IMG/VR virus record: IMGVR_UViG_3300043775_000080
Span: 1 to 34,869 of that record
Length of the DNA: 34,869 nt
Strand: one strand, 5' to 3'
Source: a virus
Notes under the pieces: model-generated
Database searches by the model: none
What the model was told of the DNA's origin: nothing
Seen by the model: only the letters and a program-made list of their open reading frames with translations
Part shown: in pieces, positions 5,583-14,690 of the stretch
Position numbering within the stretch: the first letter of the stretch is position 1
Layout: each line of letters begins with the position of its first letter
Position numbers and translations under genes: made by a program

Positions 5583-6849
5583 TGTATCAAGCGCCATTGC
5601 CAATGCTGAATTCCCGATCAAGCTGCAAGGCTTGTTCAAGCCATCACGCTATAAGGTAGCCTACGGCGGCAGGGGTGGGGCTAAGTCTTGGGGGATAGCT
5701 AGGGCGCTACTGATTAAAGGCGCTAAAGAGCCGCTACGCATACTTTGTGCGCGGGAATTCCAGACCAGTATTAGGGATTCAGTACACAAGCTATTGTGTG
5801 ACCAGATTGAAACCCTTGGATTGCTGGGTTTCTATGAAATCACCCAAAACAGCATCAGGGGCAAGAACGGCACAGAGTTCGCCTTTGCTGGCCTCAAGAA
5901 CAACATTGCCAACATCAAATCCTATGAGGGTGTAGACATTTGCTGGGTGGAAGAAGCGCAGACCACCAGCCGCCTTAGTTGGAATGTGTTGATCCCTACC
6001 ATCCGAAAGCAGGGCAGCGAGATATGGATTTCGTTCAATCCTGAGTTGGAGACAGACGAAACCTATCAACGGTTTGTGATTAACCCGCCTGATGATTGCA
6101 TCCAAATTAAGATCAACTGGTCGGACAACCCTTGGTTTCCTGAAACGCTGAAGCTGGAAAAGGACGCACTAAAAAACCGTGACCAAGAAGCCTATAACCA
6201 AGTTTGGGAGGGTTTATGCCGCCAATCAGTCGATGGGGCTATCTTTGCCAAGGAACTTCAGCAAGCAGAAATTGAGGGCAGGCTAACCCGTGTGGCCTAT
6301 GACGCAACAAAGCCCGTCCACGCCATCTTTGACCTTGGCTGGTCTGATAGCACATCAATCTGGTTCTTGCAGTTTGTGGGCATGGAAACCCGTTTGATTC
6401 GGTATATTGAGGATAGCCAGAAAACCATGACGCATTACTTGGCGACCATGCAAACATTTGGTTATGTGTACGACACGGTTTGGTTGCCCCATGACGCTGA
6501 GAACCAGACACTGGCAGCGGCTGGGCGGTCGATCAATGACATTGTGAGGGCGGCAGGGTATAAGACCCAGATTCTGCCCAAAGTGCCTATTCTGGATTCA
6601 ATCAACGCTGCCAGAACAATATTCCCAAGCTGTTGGTTCGACCGTGAACACGCCGCAGAGGGCATTAACTGCCTGCGCCACTATCGTTATGAAGTTGATC
6701 CAGACACAGGGCAATTCAGCCGCAACCCATTACACGACCACTATTCGCACGGGGCAGACGCATTCCGCTACATTGCCCTGATGATCAAAGACACACCAAA
6801 ACGCAAGCCAAAGGCACAAGTTGCAATGGCTGGCAGTTGGATGGGATAA
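5575..6849 (+). CDS. terL: Terminase large subunit (packaging ATPase/nuclease)
   Basis: A 424-aa protein of the PBSX/P22-like terminase group. Walker A is YGGRGGAKS (residues 30-38) and Walker B is GVDICWVEEAQ (119-129), with the two acidic residues of the motor. The RNase H-like nuclease half has DLGWSDSTS, PHDAENQ and the C-terminal HYSHGADAFRY, which supply the metal-binding acidic residues and His. Length is normal for this group. It drives DNA into the procapsid and cuts concatemers. The gene lies immediately upstream of the portal gene, with an 18-base gap. Confidence 0.97.
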   Translation: MSDVSSAIANAEFPIKLQGLFKPSRYKVAYGGRGGAKSWGIARALLIKGAKEPLRILCAREFQTSIRDSVHKLLCDQIETLGLLGFYEITQNSIRGKNGTEFAFAGLKNNIANIKSYEGVDICWVEEAQTTSRLSWNVLIPTIRKQGSEIWISFNPELETDETYQRFVINPPDDCIQIKINWSDNPWFPETLKLEKDALKNRDQEAYNQVWEGLCRQSVDGAIFAKELQQAEIEGRLTRVAYDATKPVHAIFDLGWSDSTSIWFLQFVGMETRLIRYIEDSQKTMTHYLATMQTFGYVYDTVWLPHDAENQTLAAAGRSINDIVRAAGYKTQILPKVPILDSINAARTIFPSCWFDREHAAEGINCLRHYRYEVDPDTGQFSRNPLHDHYSHGADAFRYIALMIKDTPKRKPKAQVAMAGSWMG

Positions 6850-6867
6850 TTCCCAAAAGGGGCAAAT

Positions 6868-9072
6868 ATGGCATACCAAGACGCATCAGGCAAAGATAAA
6901 AGAATCAACAAAGCCATAGAGTTTTGGCGGTTGGTCAATGACGCAGACTCCACCAATCGCGCCGAAGCATTGCAAGACATTAAGTTTGCTGCTGGCGACC
7001 AATGGCCTGTTGAAATTCAGAACAGCAGAAACGTGGAAGCACGACCTTGCCTGACCATCAACAAGATTGATGCCTATGTGCGACAGGTGACCAACCAGCA
7101 GCGGATGCAACGCCCACGCATCAAAGTTCACCCTGTAAATAACTTAGCTGATTACAAGATTGCCCAAGTCATTGAGGGCATGACTCGCCACATCGAAGTC
7201 AATTCCAACGCTGACACCGCCTACGATACCGCCTTTGACTACGCTGTGCGGATGGGTTGGGGTTACTGGCGCATTAATACCCGCTATGTCAGCGAAGATT
7301 CATTCGACCAAGAAATTTACATTGACACGATTGACAACCCGTTTACCGTGTACTTTGACCCCAATTCAATCCTGCCTGATGGGTCAGACGCTGAACGTTG
7401 CCTGATCACCACAGTGTTGGATAAAAAGGTTTTCAAGGATTACTACCCTGACGCTGATGACGGTGCTAACTTCACCCAGCGTTCTACGGGGGATGACACT
7501 GCAAGCTGGATCACCAAAGAGGATATTCGCATTGCCGAATTCTTTTATGTTGAACGTGAACGGGCCAAGCTGTATTTGCTGAGTGATGGCACACGCCAAT
7601 TTGCTGACTCTGACCGATTCTTTGAACGGGTTGAAGCTGCGGGTTTGACCGTGGTTGATGAACGCGACAGTTTCCGCAAGGCAGTTAAATGGGTCAAGAT
7701 GACTGCCTTGGAAGTCTTGGAAGAAAAAACATGGGCTGGCAAATACATCCCTGTTGTTCCTTGCTATGGCGCACAGGTCATCGTTGATGACAAACGCAAA
7801 AAGTACGGTCTGGTCAGGTTTGCCAAAGACCCACAGCGTATGTATAACTTCTGGCGCACCAGTATGACCGAATCGGTTGCCCTTGCACCAAAAGCCAAAT
7901 GGTTGCTGGCAGAGGGTCAGGATGAGGGACACGAAAACGAATGGGCGCTGGCTAACATTAAATCTAGCCCCGTCCTACGGTACAAGCAAAAAGACATTGA
8001 GGGCGTACCAGCCCCAGTGCCGATTAGACTGCAACCAGAACCACCGCCCCAAGGCATCATGGAAGCCGCTGGCGCTATTTCCGCAGACTTGCAGATGGTG
8101 CTGGGCATCCTTGATCCCAACCAATTACCTAGTGGCAACATTTCAGGCAAAGCCTTGCAAGGTCAGCAAAACCAAACTGATCTGAGCAATTTTCATTTTT
8201 ACGACAACATGACCCGATCAATCAGGCATACAGGCAAAATCCTGTTGGACTTGATCCCGCACATCTACGATACCCAACGGGTAATGCGGATCATTGGTTC
8301 AGACGGTCAGCCAGACATGACCACCATCAACGAAAAGAACGAAGTTGGTGAAATGCTGAATGATGTGACTGTGGGCGAATATGATGTGGTGATGGACACA
8401 GGGCCGGGCTTCCAGACCAAGCGCCAGCAAGCAGTCGAAGCTATGATGCCGCTGCTTACAGGCAATGAGCAGTTGTTCAATATTGCGGGTGACTTGGTTT
8501 TCCGAAACATGGACTTCCCCGGCGCGGACGTTATTGCCGACCGCCTTGCCGCCATGAACCCAATGGCTAATATTGATGAGAAATCAGATATACCGCCTGA
8601 AGTTCAGATGCGTCTGGCGCAATCACAGCAACAACTGCAAGAAATGCAACAGCAATTGCAGGCCGCTATGTTGGAAATTAACAACCGTGGTCAGGTTGCC
8701 CAAATCCGCGAGGAGGGCGCAACCAAGCGCAAACTCATGGACGTTACCGCACGGGCGCACAACACAGAAACCATCAATGAAGCCAAAGTTAATCAGACCA
8801 ATCTCAATGCAATCACCAGCCAGAACAAGACTGAAGTTGATGCGTTGGTCAAAATGCTTATTGCAAGAATGCCAACTGACCAATTGATGATGGAAATTGA
8901 ACGACTGAACGCTGAACAGCAACAGCTCGCAATGGCTGCTTCACAGGACATTTCGCACGAAGCAAACCCATTCATTAATGCACAACAAATGCAACAACCG
9001 ATGCAGCCGCAACCAATGCAAGAACCAATGCAGCCGCCAATGCAACAGTCGTTTGAACCGCCTATGCAATGA
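6868..9072 (+). CDS. P22-type portal protein
   Basis: A 734-aa protein at the portal position after terminase. Features typical of the P22 portal family: an N-terminal FWRLVNDADSTNR, ARPCLTINKIDAYVRQVTNQ and QRPRIKVHP, then an alpha/beta core and long helices. The C-terminal 120 residues are helical and Gln-rich (the P22-type barrel), ending in a Met/Gln/Pro-rich tail with repeated QQPMQ-like units. The length matches P22 gp1 (725 aa) and makes this a podovirus. It forms the dodecameric DNA gate at one capsid vertex. Confidence 0.93.
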   Translation: MAYQDASGKDKRINKAIEFWRLVNDADSTNRAEALQDIKFAAGDQWPVEIQNSRNVEARPCLTINKIDAYVRQVTNQQRMQRPRIKVHPVNNLADYKIAQVIEGMTRHIEVNSNADTAYDTAFDYAVRMGWGYWRINTRYVSEDSFDQEIYIDTIDNPFTVYFDPNSILPDGSDAERCLITTVLDKKVFKDYYPDADDGANFTQRSTGDDTASWITKEDIRIAEFFYVERERAKLYLLSDGTRQFADSDRFFERVEAAGLTVVDERDSFRKAVKWVKMTALEVLEEKTWAGKYIPVVPCYGAQVIVDDKRKKYGLVRFAKDPQRMYNFWRTSMTESVALAPKAKWLLAEGQDEGHENEWALANIKSSPVLRYKQKDIEGVPAPVPIRLQPEPPPQGIMEAAGAISADLQMVLGILDPNQLPSGNISGKALQGQQNQTDLSNFHFYDNMTRSIRHTGKILLDLIPHIYDTQRVMRIIGSDGQPDMTTINEKNEVGEMLNDVTVGEYDVVMDTGPGFQTKRQQAVEAMMPLLTGNEQLFNIAGDLVFRNMDFPGADVIADRLAAMNPMANIDEKSDIPPEVQMRLAQSQQQLQEMQQQLQAAMLEINNRGQVAQIREEGATKRKLMDVTARAHNTETINEAKVNQTNLNAITSQNKTEVDALVKMLIARMPTDQLMMEIERLNAEQQQLAMAASQDISHEANPFINAQQMQQPMQPQPMQEPMQPPMQQSFEPPMQ

Positions 9073-9101
9073 TTGACAGCACAATAATTTCGTGGTAAAA
9101 A
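9073..9101 (+). promoter_or_regulatory. Candidate sigma70-type promoter before scaffold/coat
   Basis: A perfect TTGACA (9073-9078) directly after the portal stop codon is followed 17 bases later by TAAAAA (9096-9101), a four-of-six match to the -10 box. This would boost expression of scaffold and coat, which are needed in large amounts. The weak -10 keeps confidence moderate. Confidence 0.45.
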
Positions 9102-9131
9102 CCACAAAACCTTACCAGTTGGGTCAACTGG
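9092..9131 (+). promoter_or_regulatory. Two small hairpins in the portal-scaffold gap
   Basis: GTGGT/ACCAC (9092-9105) encloses a four-A loop. Downstream, CCAGTTG and CAACTGG (9115-9131) form a seven-base perfect stem around a three-base loop. Neither is followed by a T run, so they are not obvious terminators. They may stabilise or process the scaffold/coat mRNA. The second overlaps no gene and lies 23 bases before the scaffold ATG. Confidence 0.45.
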
Positions 9132-9153
9132 GTGAATTCTTTGAGGAAACTCA

Positions 9154-10053
9154 ATGTCAGAAGTATCAGAAAGACTTGCCGCCAATGTGGTGACAAGTGA
9201 AAATTTAGCTGAATTTAACGCCAAGAGAATGGGTTTAGCTGATCCAACGCCAAGCGAGGCTGCCAAACAGGCAGAGCCGCAAGAGGTTGATCAAGGACAG
9301 AGTGAACCAACTGAGGCAGAAAATGAAGCGACAGCAACAGAGGATCGAAAACAAAATCCTAAGCTGGAAAGACGGTTTTCAGAGATAACCAAGCAACGCG
9401 AAGCAGCACGGGAAGAAGCCCGTAGGGAACGTGAAGCTAGGGAAAATTTGGAAGCAAAGGTTAGGGACTTGGAGGCCAAGTTTCAGCCCAAAGCTGAACC
9501 AGTAGCCGAAACAGAACCGTTGCCAGAGCAGTTCAGCGATATGTATGAATACGCCAAGGCGTTGACAGACTATCGTGTAGAGCAGCGATTGCAGGAAGAA
9601 AAGCAAAAAGATGCACAGGCCAAAGCCGCCGCCGAACACGCCAAGCTGATAGACGCATGGGGTCAACGGGTAAAGGCAGCCAAAGCTGAAATGCCAGACT
9701 TTGATGACATGGTTAATTCCACAGACGTTACGGTAAGTAACGAAGTGCGGGACGCAATCTTTGAATCAGATGTTGGCCCACGCATCTTGTATCACCTTGC
9801 TGAAAATCCTGACTTTGCTGTAAAACTGCAAGGCATGACCTTGACCGCCGCCTTGAGAGCAATTGGGAGGTTGGAAGCGCAGTACGAAAAGACTGACGCA
9901 AAGCCTGTTGTTGGGAAAAGTAAAGCACCCGCGCCGATCAATCCAATCAGATCAGCAGCTAACGGGCGTGATGTAAACCTAACCAGCGATGGTCAATTTC
10001 ATGGTTCATATCAGGCATGGAGAGCAGCACGATTGGCTGGAAAGATTCGCTAA
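9154..10053 (+). CDS. Scaffolding protein
   Basis: A 299-aa, highly charged, mostly helical protein between portal and coat. Residues 65-110 form a long coiled coil rich in Arg, Glu and Ala (QREAAREEARREREAREN). A second helical block follows at about 140-170, and the basic C-terminus (YQAWRAARLAGKIR) could bind coat as in P22 gp8. It assembles with coat to form the procapsid and is then released. No protease domain is visible. It has a GAGGAAA Shine-Dalgarno site. Confidence 0.87.
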   Translation: MSEVSERLAANVVTSENLAEFNAKRMGLADPTPSEAAKQAEPQEVDQGQSEPTEAENEATATEDRKQNPKLERRFSEITKQREAAREEARREREARENLEAKVRDLEAKFQPKAEPVAETEPLPEQFSDMYEYAKALTDYRVEQRLQEEKQKDAQAKAAAEHAKLIDAWGQRVKAAKAEMPDFDDMVNSTDVTVSNEVRDAIFESDVGPRILYHLAENPDFAVKLQGMTLTAALRAIGRLEAQYEKTDAKPVVGKSKAPAPINPIRSAANGRDVNLTSDGQFHGSYQAWRAARLAGKIR

Positions 10054-10076
10054 ACCCATTCTTTTAAGGAAACAAA

Positions 10077-11324
10077 ATGAGCAACAATCTGCTTACCATC
10101 AGCATGATCACCAACGAAGCGTTGATGGTCTTAGAAAACGAATTGACTTTTTCTAGCGAAGTCGAAAGAAACTATGACGATCAATTTGCCGTTACTGGCG
10201 CAAAGATCGGTGCAACTTTGAACGTCCGCAAACCCGGTCGTTTCATCGGCACAACTGGCCCTGCGTTGAACGTTGAAGACTTCAACGAAACATCAGTGCC
10301 TGTCACCTTGTCCACACAGTTCCACGTTGATACCCAGTTCACCAGCCAAGATTTGGCTTTGTCCTTGGATATGTTCAGTGACCGTGTATTGAAGCCTGCT
10401 GTTGCAGCTATTGCCAACAAGATCGACTTTGACGGTCTGACAATGGCTAAAAACAACACCGCCAACATTGTCGGTACTGCTGGCACACCACCCACAGGTT
10501 TGATCACTTACCTGACTGCTGGTGCTTATCTGGACAGCGAGGGCGCACCCCGTGACGGTCGCCGTTCTTGTATCGTTGAACCGTTCACAGGCGCAACCAT
10601 TGTTGACAGCTTGAAAGGTTTGTTTGTTCCCTCAGACAAAATTTCTAGCCAGTACACCAAAGGCATGATGGGCCGTGACTCAGCAGGCATGAACTGGAAG
10701 ATGGATCAAAACGTTGTGGCACAGACATTCGGTTCATATGCAACCGCTACCCTGTCATGTGCCACCACCACAGCAACTGGATTCATTTCCACTGGCTGGG
10801 CATCAACTTCCACCATTGCACTGACCGCTGCCACAGCTACTGCTGGCTTGAAACAAGGTGATGTGATTACGATTGCTGGCGTTTTCGCTGTCAACCCACA
10901 AAACCGTCAAGCCTACGGCAGCAACCGCCTGCGTAACTTTGTGGTGACCGCCCCTGTAACCGTGGCAACTTCTGGCACAACTTCTGTGACCGTAAGCCCT
11001 GCCATCATCACTGGTGGTCAGTTCCAAAACGTTAGCTTGGCTTCCACCAGCGCATCTGCTGTTGTGACTCCATTCAACAACACTGGCACTGTGTCTCCAC
11101 AAAATATCGTGATGCACAAAAATGCTTTCACTTTGGCCTGTGCTGATTTGGAATTGCCTGATGGCGTTCACTTTGCTGGTCGCGCAAGCGATAAGGAATT
11201 GGGTCTGTCAATGCGTGTGGTTCGTCAATACACTATCAACAACGATTCAATTCCGACTCGCGTTGATGTGCTGTATGGCTGGGCCCCGCTGTACCCAGAA
11301 CTTGCCTGCCGCGTTGCAGCCTAA
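10077..11324 (+). CDS. Major capsid (coat) protein, P22 gp5-like
   Basis: A 415-aa protein after the scaffold. The start NNLLTISMITNEALMVLENE and the RKPGRFIGTTG segment fit the P22 coat family (HK97 fold with an inserted domain). The region with AGLKQGDVITIAGVFAVNP (about residues 260-280) is the inserted I-domain typical of P22-type coats. The C-terminal SIPTRVDVLYGWAPLYPELA is also characteristic. Length is close to P22 gp5 (430 aa). A strong AAGGAAAC site precedes the ATG, as expected for the most abundant virion protein. Confidence 0.95.
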   Translation: MSNNLLTISMITNEALMVLENELTFSSEVERNYDDQFAVTGAKIGATLNVRKPGRFIGTTGPALNVEDFNETSVPVTLSTQFHVDTQFTSQDLALSLDMFSDRVLKPAVAAIANKIDFDGLTMAKNNTANIVGTAGTPPTGLITYLTAGAYLDSEGAPRDGRRSCIVEPFTGATIVDSLKGLFVPSDKISSQYTKGMMGRDSAGMNWKMDQNVVAQTFGSYATATLSCATTTATGFISTGWASTSTIALTAATATAGLKQGDVITIAGVFAVNPQNRQAYGSNRLRNFVVTAPVTVATSGTTSVTVSPAIITGGQFQNVSLASTSASAVVTPFNNTGTVSPQNIVMHKNAFTLACADLELPDGVHFAGRASDKELGLSMRVVRQYTINNDSIPTRVDVLYGWAPLYPELACRVAA

Positions 11325-11332
11325 AGGTTAAT

Positions 11333-11351
11333 GGGGGCTTAAAACACCCCC
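11333..11351 (+). terminator. Weak terminator or attenuator after coat
   Basis: GGGGG (11333-11337) pairs with CCCCC (11347-11351) around a nine-base loop and is followed by GTTT only. It lies just after the coat stop codon. The short T run suggests partial termination, which would reduce downstream expression relative to coat. Confidence 0.55.
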
Positions 11352-11382
11352 GTTTCATCAAACAATTTAAGGAAAACATATC

Positions 11383-11805
11383 ATGGCAAATCCCGGACCA
11401 GCAACAACCAACACAAACCACCCAACCAACCTAGCAACCAACCAAGCCCTGCGTTTGATTGCGTCTGCTGAAGGCGTAAACTTGAACTCTGTCGCAGATA
11501 CTGTTGCCACTGTTTTATCTAGTGGTCGCGTTTCTGTTCAGAGCATCATTGTTACCAACGCATCTGTTGACCTGACCACAGCGCAATTGGCTGTGTACAC
11601 AGGCGCTGGTGCTACTGGCACAGCGATTAAAACCGCCTACGCCTTAACTGGTAACACCACCGCAGCTAAAGTGGTCGTGACTGCTGCTACATCTACCGAT
11701 GCAGTAACTGGAACACCCCTTTACATTCGCAACACAACCGCACAAGGCGCGGCTGCTACTGCTGATGTTTTCATCTACGGTTACGACCTGTCATTCCTGC
11801 CATAA
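11383..11805 (+). CDS. Small virion protein, probable head decoration
   Basis: A 140-aa protein with a Pro/Asn/Thr-rich N-terminus and a beta-rich body (for example VSVQSIIVTNASVDLTTAQL), ending DVFIYGYDLSFLP. The position directly after coat and before a terminator, and the low charge, fit a head-decoration or neck protein. No family is recognised with certainty. AAGGAAA precedes the ATG. Confidence 0.65.
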   Translation: MANPGPATTNTNHPTNLATNQALRLIASAEGVNLNSVADTVATVLSSGRVSVQSIIVTNASVDLTTAQLAVYTGAGATGTAIKTAYALTGNTTAAKVVVTAATSTDAVTGTPLYIRNTTAQGAAATADVFIYGYDLSFLP

Positions 11806-11824
11806 ACCGCATGGAATAAGTGAG

Positions 11825-11853
11825 AAAGCCATCCTCAAAAGGGGTGGCTTTTT
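11825..11853 (+). terminator. Rho-independent terminator after the 11383 gene
   Basis: AAAGCCA (11825-11831) pairs with TGGCTTT (11845-11851), and the stem extends inward through TCC/GGG to ten pairs with a short loop. The T run is TTTTT followed by CTATTT. It closes the coat/decoration transcript. Confidence 0.8.
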
Positions 11854-11897
11854 CTATTTGTAAGCCTATAATTCATCAAACTACTGAGGGACTAAAC

Positions 11898-12236
11898 ATG
11901 GTCAACACTTCTGTAATGCGCCCAAGCGGTCGCACATACGCCTTAAATTTGACAACATCAGCTAGTGCCGCGCTGTTGATTGAAGCCACCACAAACGACC
12001 AAACCAACTATGTTTCATTGCTGAACACTGGTTCTGGCGTTGCTGCGGTGGAATTGTCCAATTCCAGCACAGTAACTGACCCAACTGTGGCCTCCACAGG
12101 CAACAGCGGTTCATTTGTGTTGCCAGCAGCCATGACTTTTCCTTTGATGATTGCCGCCCCTAAAGCGCCTTTCTACATTAAAGCCATCAGTTCAAGCACA
12201 AACACGCTGTATATCACTGCTGCACAAGCTGATTAA
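11898..12236 (+). CDS. Small beta-rich virion protein
   Basis: A 112-aa protein starting MVNTSVMRPSGRTYALNLTT at ATG 11898. Open frame extends further upstream to a GTG at 11820, but that would run through the terminator hairpin, and GAGGG lies at good distance before 11898. The body alternates polar and hydrophobic residues like a beta sandwich and ends LYITAAQAD. It is probably a head or tail accessory protein; exact role unknown. Confidence 0.65.
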   Translation: MVNTSVMRPSGRTYALNLTTSASAALLIEATTNDQTNYVSLLNTGSGVAAVELSNSSTVTDPTVASTGNSGSFVLPAAMTFPLMIAAPKAPFYIKAISSSTNTLYITAAQAD

Positions 12237-12245
12237 GGGTTTGAT

Positions 12246-14681
12246 ATGGCAAATGAAGCCGCCGTAACCCAAACCATAAACATTGTCCCAGTTCAGGGGA
12301 TATTTCAGCCTGAACCGACATTTGCATTGATTTCGCTGATTGGGCCAGCGGGTACGCCTTTTTATCCGATTATTGACCCCAATCAATCGGGTCTAAATAT
12401 CACAAACAGCACCATCAACAGCACCACAATTGGCGCAATTACCCCGTCTACTGGGGTTTTCACCAATATTGCGACCACCACAGGCACGATTGCAAGCGCA
12501 CCAAGTAGCCCTACCGATATTGTCAATAAGCAATATGTGGATTATTTTGCTGCTGGGTTAAGCTGGAAACAACCAGCAAATGCCGCATCGACTGTAAATA
12601 TTGCAAGTTTGTCAGGATTGCAAACGGTTGACACTGTTTCATTGGTGGCTGGCAACACGGTTTTAGTTAAAAACCAAACCAATGCGGCAGACAATGGCAT
12701 TTATGTGGTTTCATCTGGCCCTTGGACGCGAAGCATTGGCGCTGATACATGGGATGAATACGTTGGCGCAATTATTTTTATTGTGTCAGGAACGCAAGCT
12801 GATTCGGCTTGGTATTCTACGGCGCAGCCCGGCGGCACACTGGGCGTTACCGCCATCAATTGGTCAAATTTCACGGTTTCAGCAATTTATACCGCAGGCA
12901 CTGGTTTAACTTTAACTGGCACAGTTTTCAGCATTACCCCCGTGGGTACTGCTGGAACATATGGTTCTGCGTCTGCTGTGCCTGTATTTGTCACCAACGC
13001 ATCAGGTCAGGTCACATCAGTTACCAATACCGCGATTGCAATTGCCAATACGCAAGTTTCTGGGCTTGGCACAATGTCCACCCAAAACGCCAATTCGGTA
13101 GCAATTACGGGCGGCACAATTGATGGCACAACCATTGGCGGGTCAACTGCTGCGGCAGTTACTGGCACAGTGGTCACAGCAAACACCTATTTCAGCGGCG
13201 CAGGAACAAATTTAACAGGCACTGCAAGCGGTTTATCCATTGGGGGTAACGCAGCTACTGCCACCAGTGCAACAAGCGCCACAACCGCCACTAATTTGGC
13301 TGGCGGGGCATCAGGATCAGTACCCTACCAATCAGCGCCAAGCACCACAACATTCTTGGCGGCTGGGTCAAATGGTCAGGTTTTGACCTTGGCTTCAGGC
13401 GTTCCCTCATGGGCAACACCAACCACAGGCACGGTTACATCTGTTAGTGGTACAGGCACGGTTTCAGGGATTTCCCTTAGTGGCACTGTTACCAGTTCTG
13501 GAAGCCTGACCTTGGGCGGCACATTGGATTTGTCTGCGCCGCCAGCAATTGGCGGGACAACTGCCAACACGGTTAGAGGCACGACCATCACCGCAACGAC
13601 AAAGTTTGTTGGCCCATTTTTTGAGGCTGCAACAAGTGCTGGCGGGGCTTTGCGTAATTCAGGCGGTACAAGTCAATTGTCTTGGGGTGCTGGTGGTGGT
13701 GATAACCTTACATTAAGTGTTTCCACCAATATCAATGGAACAAATGCACAGATTGACATTAGCCCAACGGGGACGGGTCATGTCCATATAAAGCCCACAG
13801 GCGTTAATTCAGTTGAAATTGCCCCAACTTCTATTGGCACAATTAACAATATGTCTATCGGTGCAACAACTGCCGCCGCTGGATATTTCACAACTTTGTC
13901 GCTGACAAGCACATTGGCTGTTAATGGGTCAACAGGCACAAATGGTCAAGTTCTTCAATCCAATGGATCAAGCGCACCCACATGGGTAACCCCATCAAGT
14001 TACGCCACCGTCACTGATGACACAACCACCAATGCAACGCGATACCCGTTGTATGCTGATCAAACCACGGGCAATCTGACAACTGAGTTTGTAAGTTCTA
14101 CAAAGCTGCAATTCAATCCCTCCACGGGCGTTTTTACATCCACATCATTTAGCGGTGCGGGTACAGGCTTGACAGGGACAGCAACCAGTTTGTCAATTGG
14201 CGGTAACGCGGCAACAGCGACTAGCGCAACAACAGCAACCAACATTGCAGGCGGCACGGCTAATCAGATTCCTTTTCAAACAGGTGTTGGAACAACTTCA
14301 TTTATTACTGCGCCAACCATTGCAAGCACGGCGCTTACATGGAGTGGGTCAGCGTTTACATGGGCAACAGCAGGCACAGCAGTCACCATATCGGATGACA
14401 CAACGACAAATGCCACACGTTATCCATTGTTTGCAGATGCCACCACAGGCACGGTCAGCACAGAATATGTGTCATCTACCAAATTGCAATACAACCCAAG
14501 CACAGGTGAATTAACAGCGCCAGCACAGATCAGCAGCAATGGCATTGTGATTAATTCGCAAACTGTATCTGCCAACTACACAATTGCGGCTGGCAACAAT
14601 GGAATGAGTGCGGGAACTGTTTCTGTTAACACAGGAATTACTGTCACAGTTTCAACTGGTTCTGTTTGGACTGTTGTTTAA
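12246..14681 (+). CDS. Large tail-fibre protein with internal repeats
   Basis: An 811-aa protein rich in Gly, Ser, Thr and Ala, typical of trimeric fibres. The N-terminal 85 residues (TINIVPVQGIFQPEP) may anchor it to the virion. The SSPTDIVNKQYVD block and the following LSWKQPANAAS are common in phage fibres. At least two internal modules repeat: FSGAGTNLTGTAS.LSIGGN near residue 315 and a variant near 634, and DDTTTNATRYPL near 590 and 716. The C-terminus (NYTIAAGNNGMSAG, SVWTVV) is a frequent fibre end. It should recognise the host surface. It starts a 5.7-kb fibre locus placed between coat and the gp4-like gene. Confidence 0.85.
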   Translation: MANEAAVTQTINIVPVQGIFQPEPTFALISLIGPAGTPFYPIIDPNQSGLNITNSTINSTTIGAITPSTGVFTNIATTTGTIASAPSSPTDIVNKQYVDYFAAGLSWKQPANAASTVNIASLSGLQTVDTVSLVAGNTVLVKNQTNAADNGIYVVSSGPWTRSIGADTWDEYVGAIIFIVSGTQADSAWYSTAQPGGTLGVTAINWSNFTVSAIYTAGTGLTLTGTVFSITPVGTAGTYGSASAVPVFVTNASGQVTSVTNTAIAIANTQVSGLGTMSTQNANSVAITGGTIDGTTIGGSTAAAVTGTVVTANTYFSGAGTNLTGTASGLSIGGNAATATSATSATTATNLAGGASGSVPYQSAPSTTTFLAAGSNGQVLTLASGVPSWATPTTGTVTSVSGTGTVSGISLSGTVTSSGSLTLGGTLDLSAPPAIGGTTANTVRGTTITATTKFVGPFFEAATSAGGALRNSGGTSQLSWGAGGGDNLTLSVSTNINGTNAQIDISPTGTGHVHIKPTGVNSVEIAPTSIGTINNMSIGATTAAAGYFTTLSLTSTLAVNGSTGTNGQVLQSNGSSAPTWVTPSSYATVTDDTTTNATRYPLYADQTTGNLTTEFVSSTKLQFNPSTGVFTSTSFSGAGTGLTGTATSLSIGGNAATATSATTATNIAGGTANQIPFQTGVGTTSFITAPTIASTALTWSGSAFTWATAGTAVTISDDTTTNATRYPLFADATTGTVSTEYVSSTKLQYNPSTGELTAPAQISSNGIVINSQTVSANYTIAAGNNGMSAGTVSVNTGITVTVSTGSVWTVV

Positions 14682-14690
14682 AGGAAAGAA

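Noticed and set aside
7384-7932. 182-aa open frame on the minus strand inside the portal gene
   Set aside because: Lies wholly within a gene of known family on the plus strand, has no Shine-Dalgarno site or neighbours on its strand, and its composition is that of a reversed coding frame.
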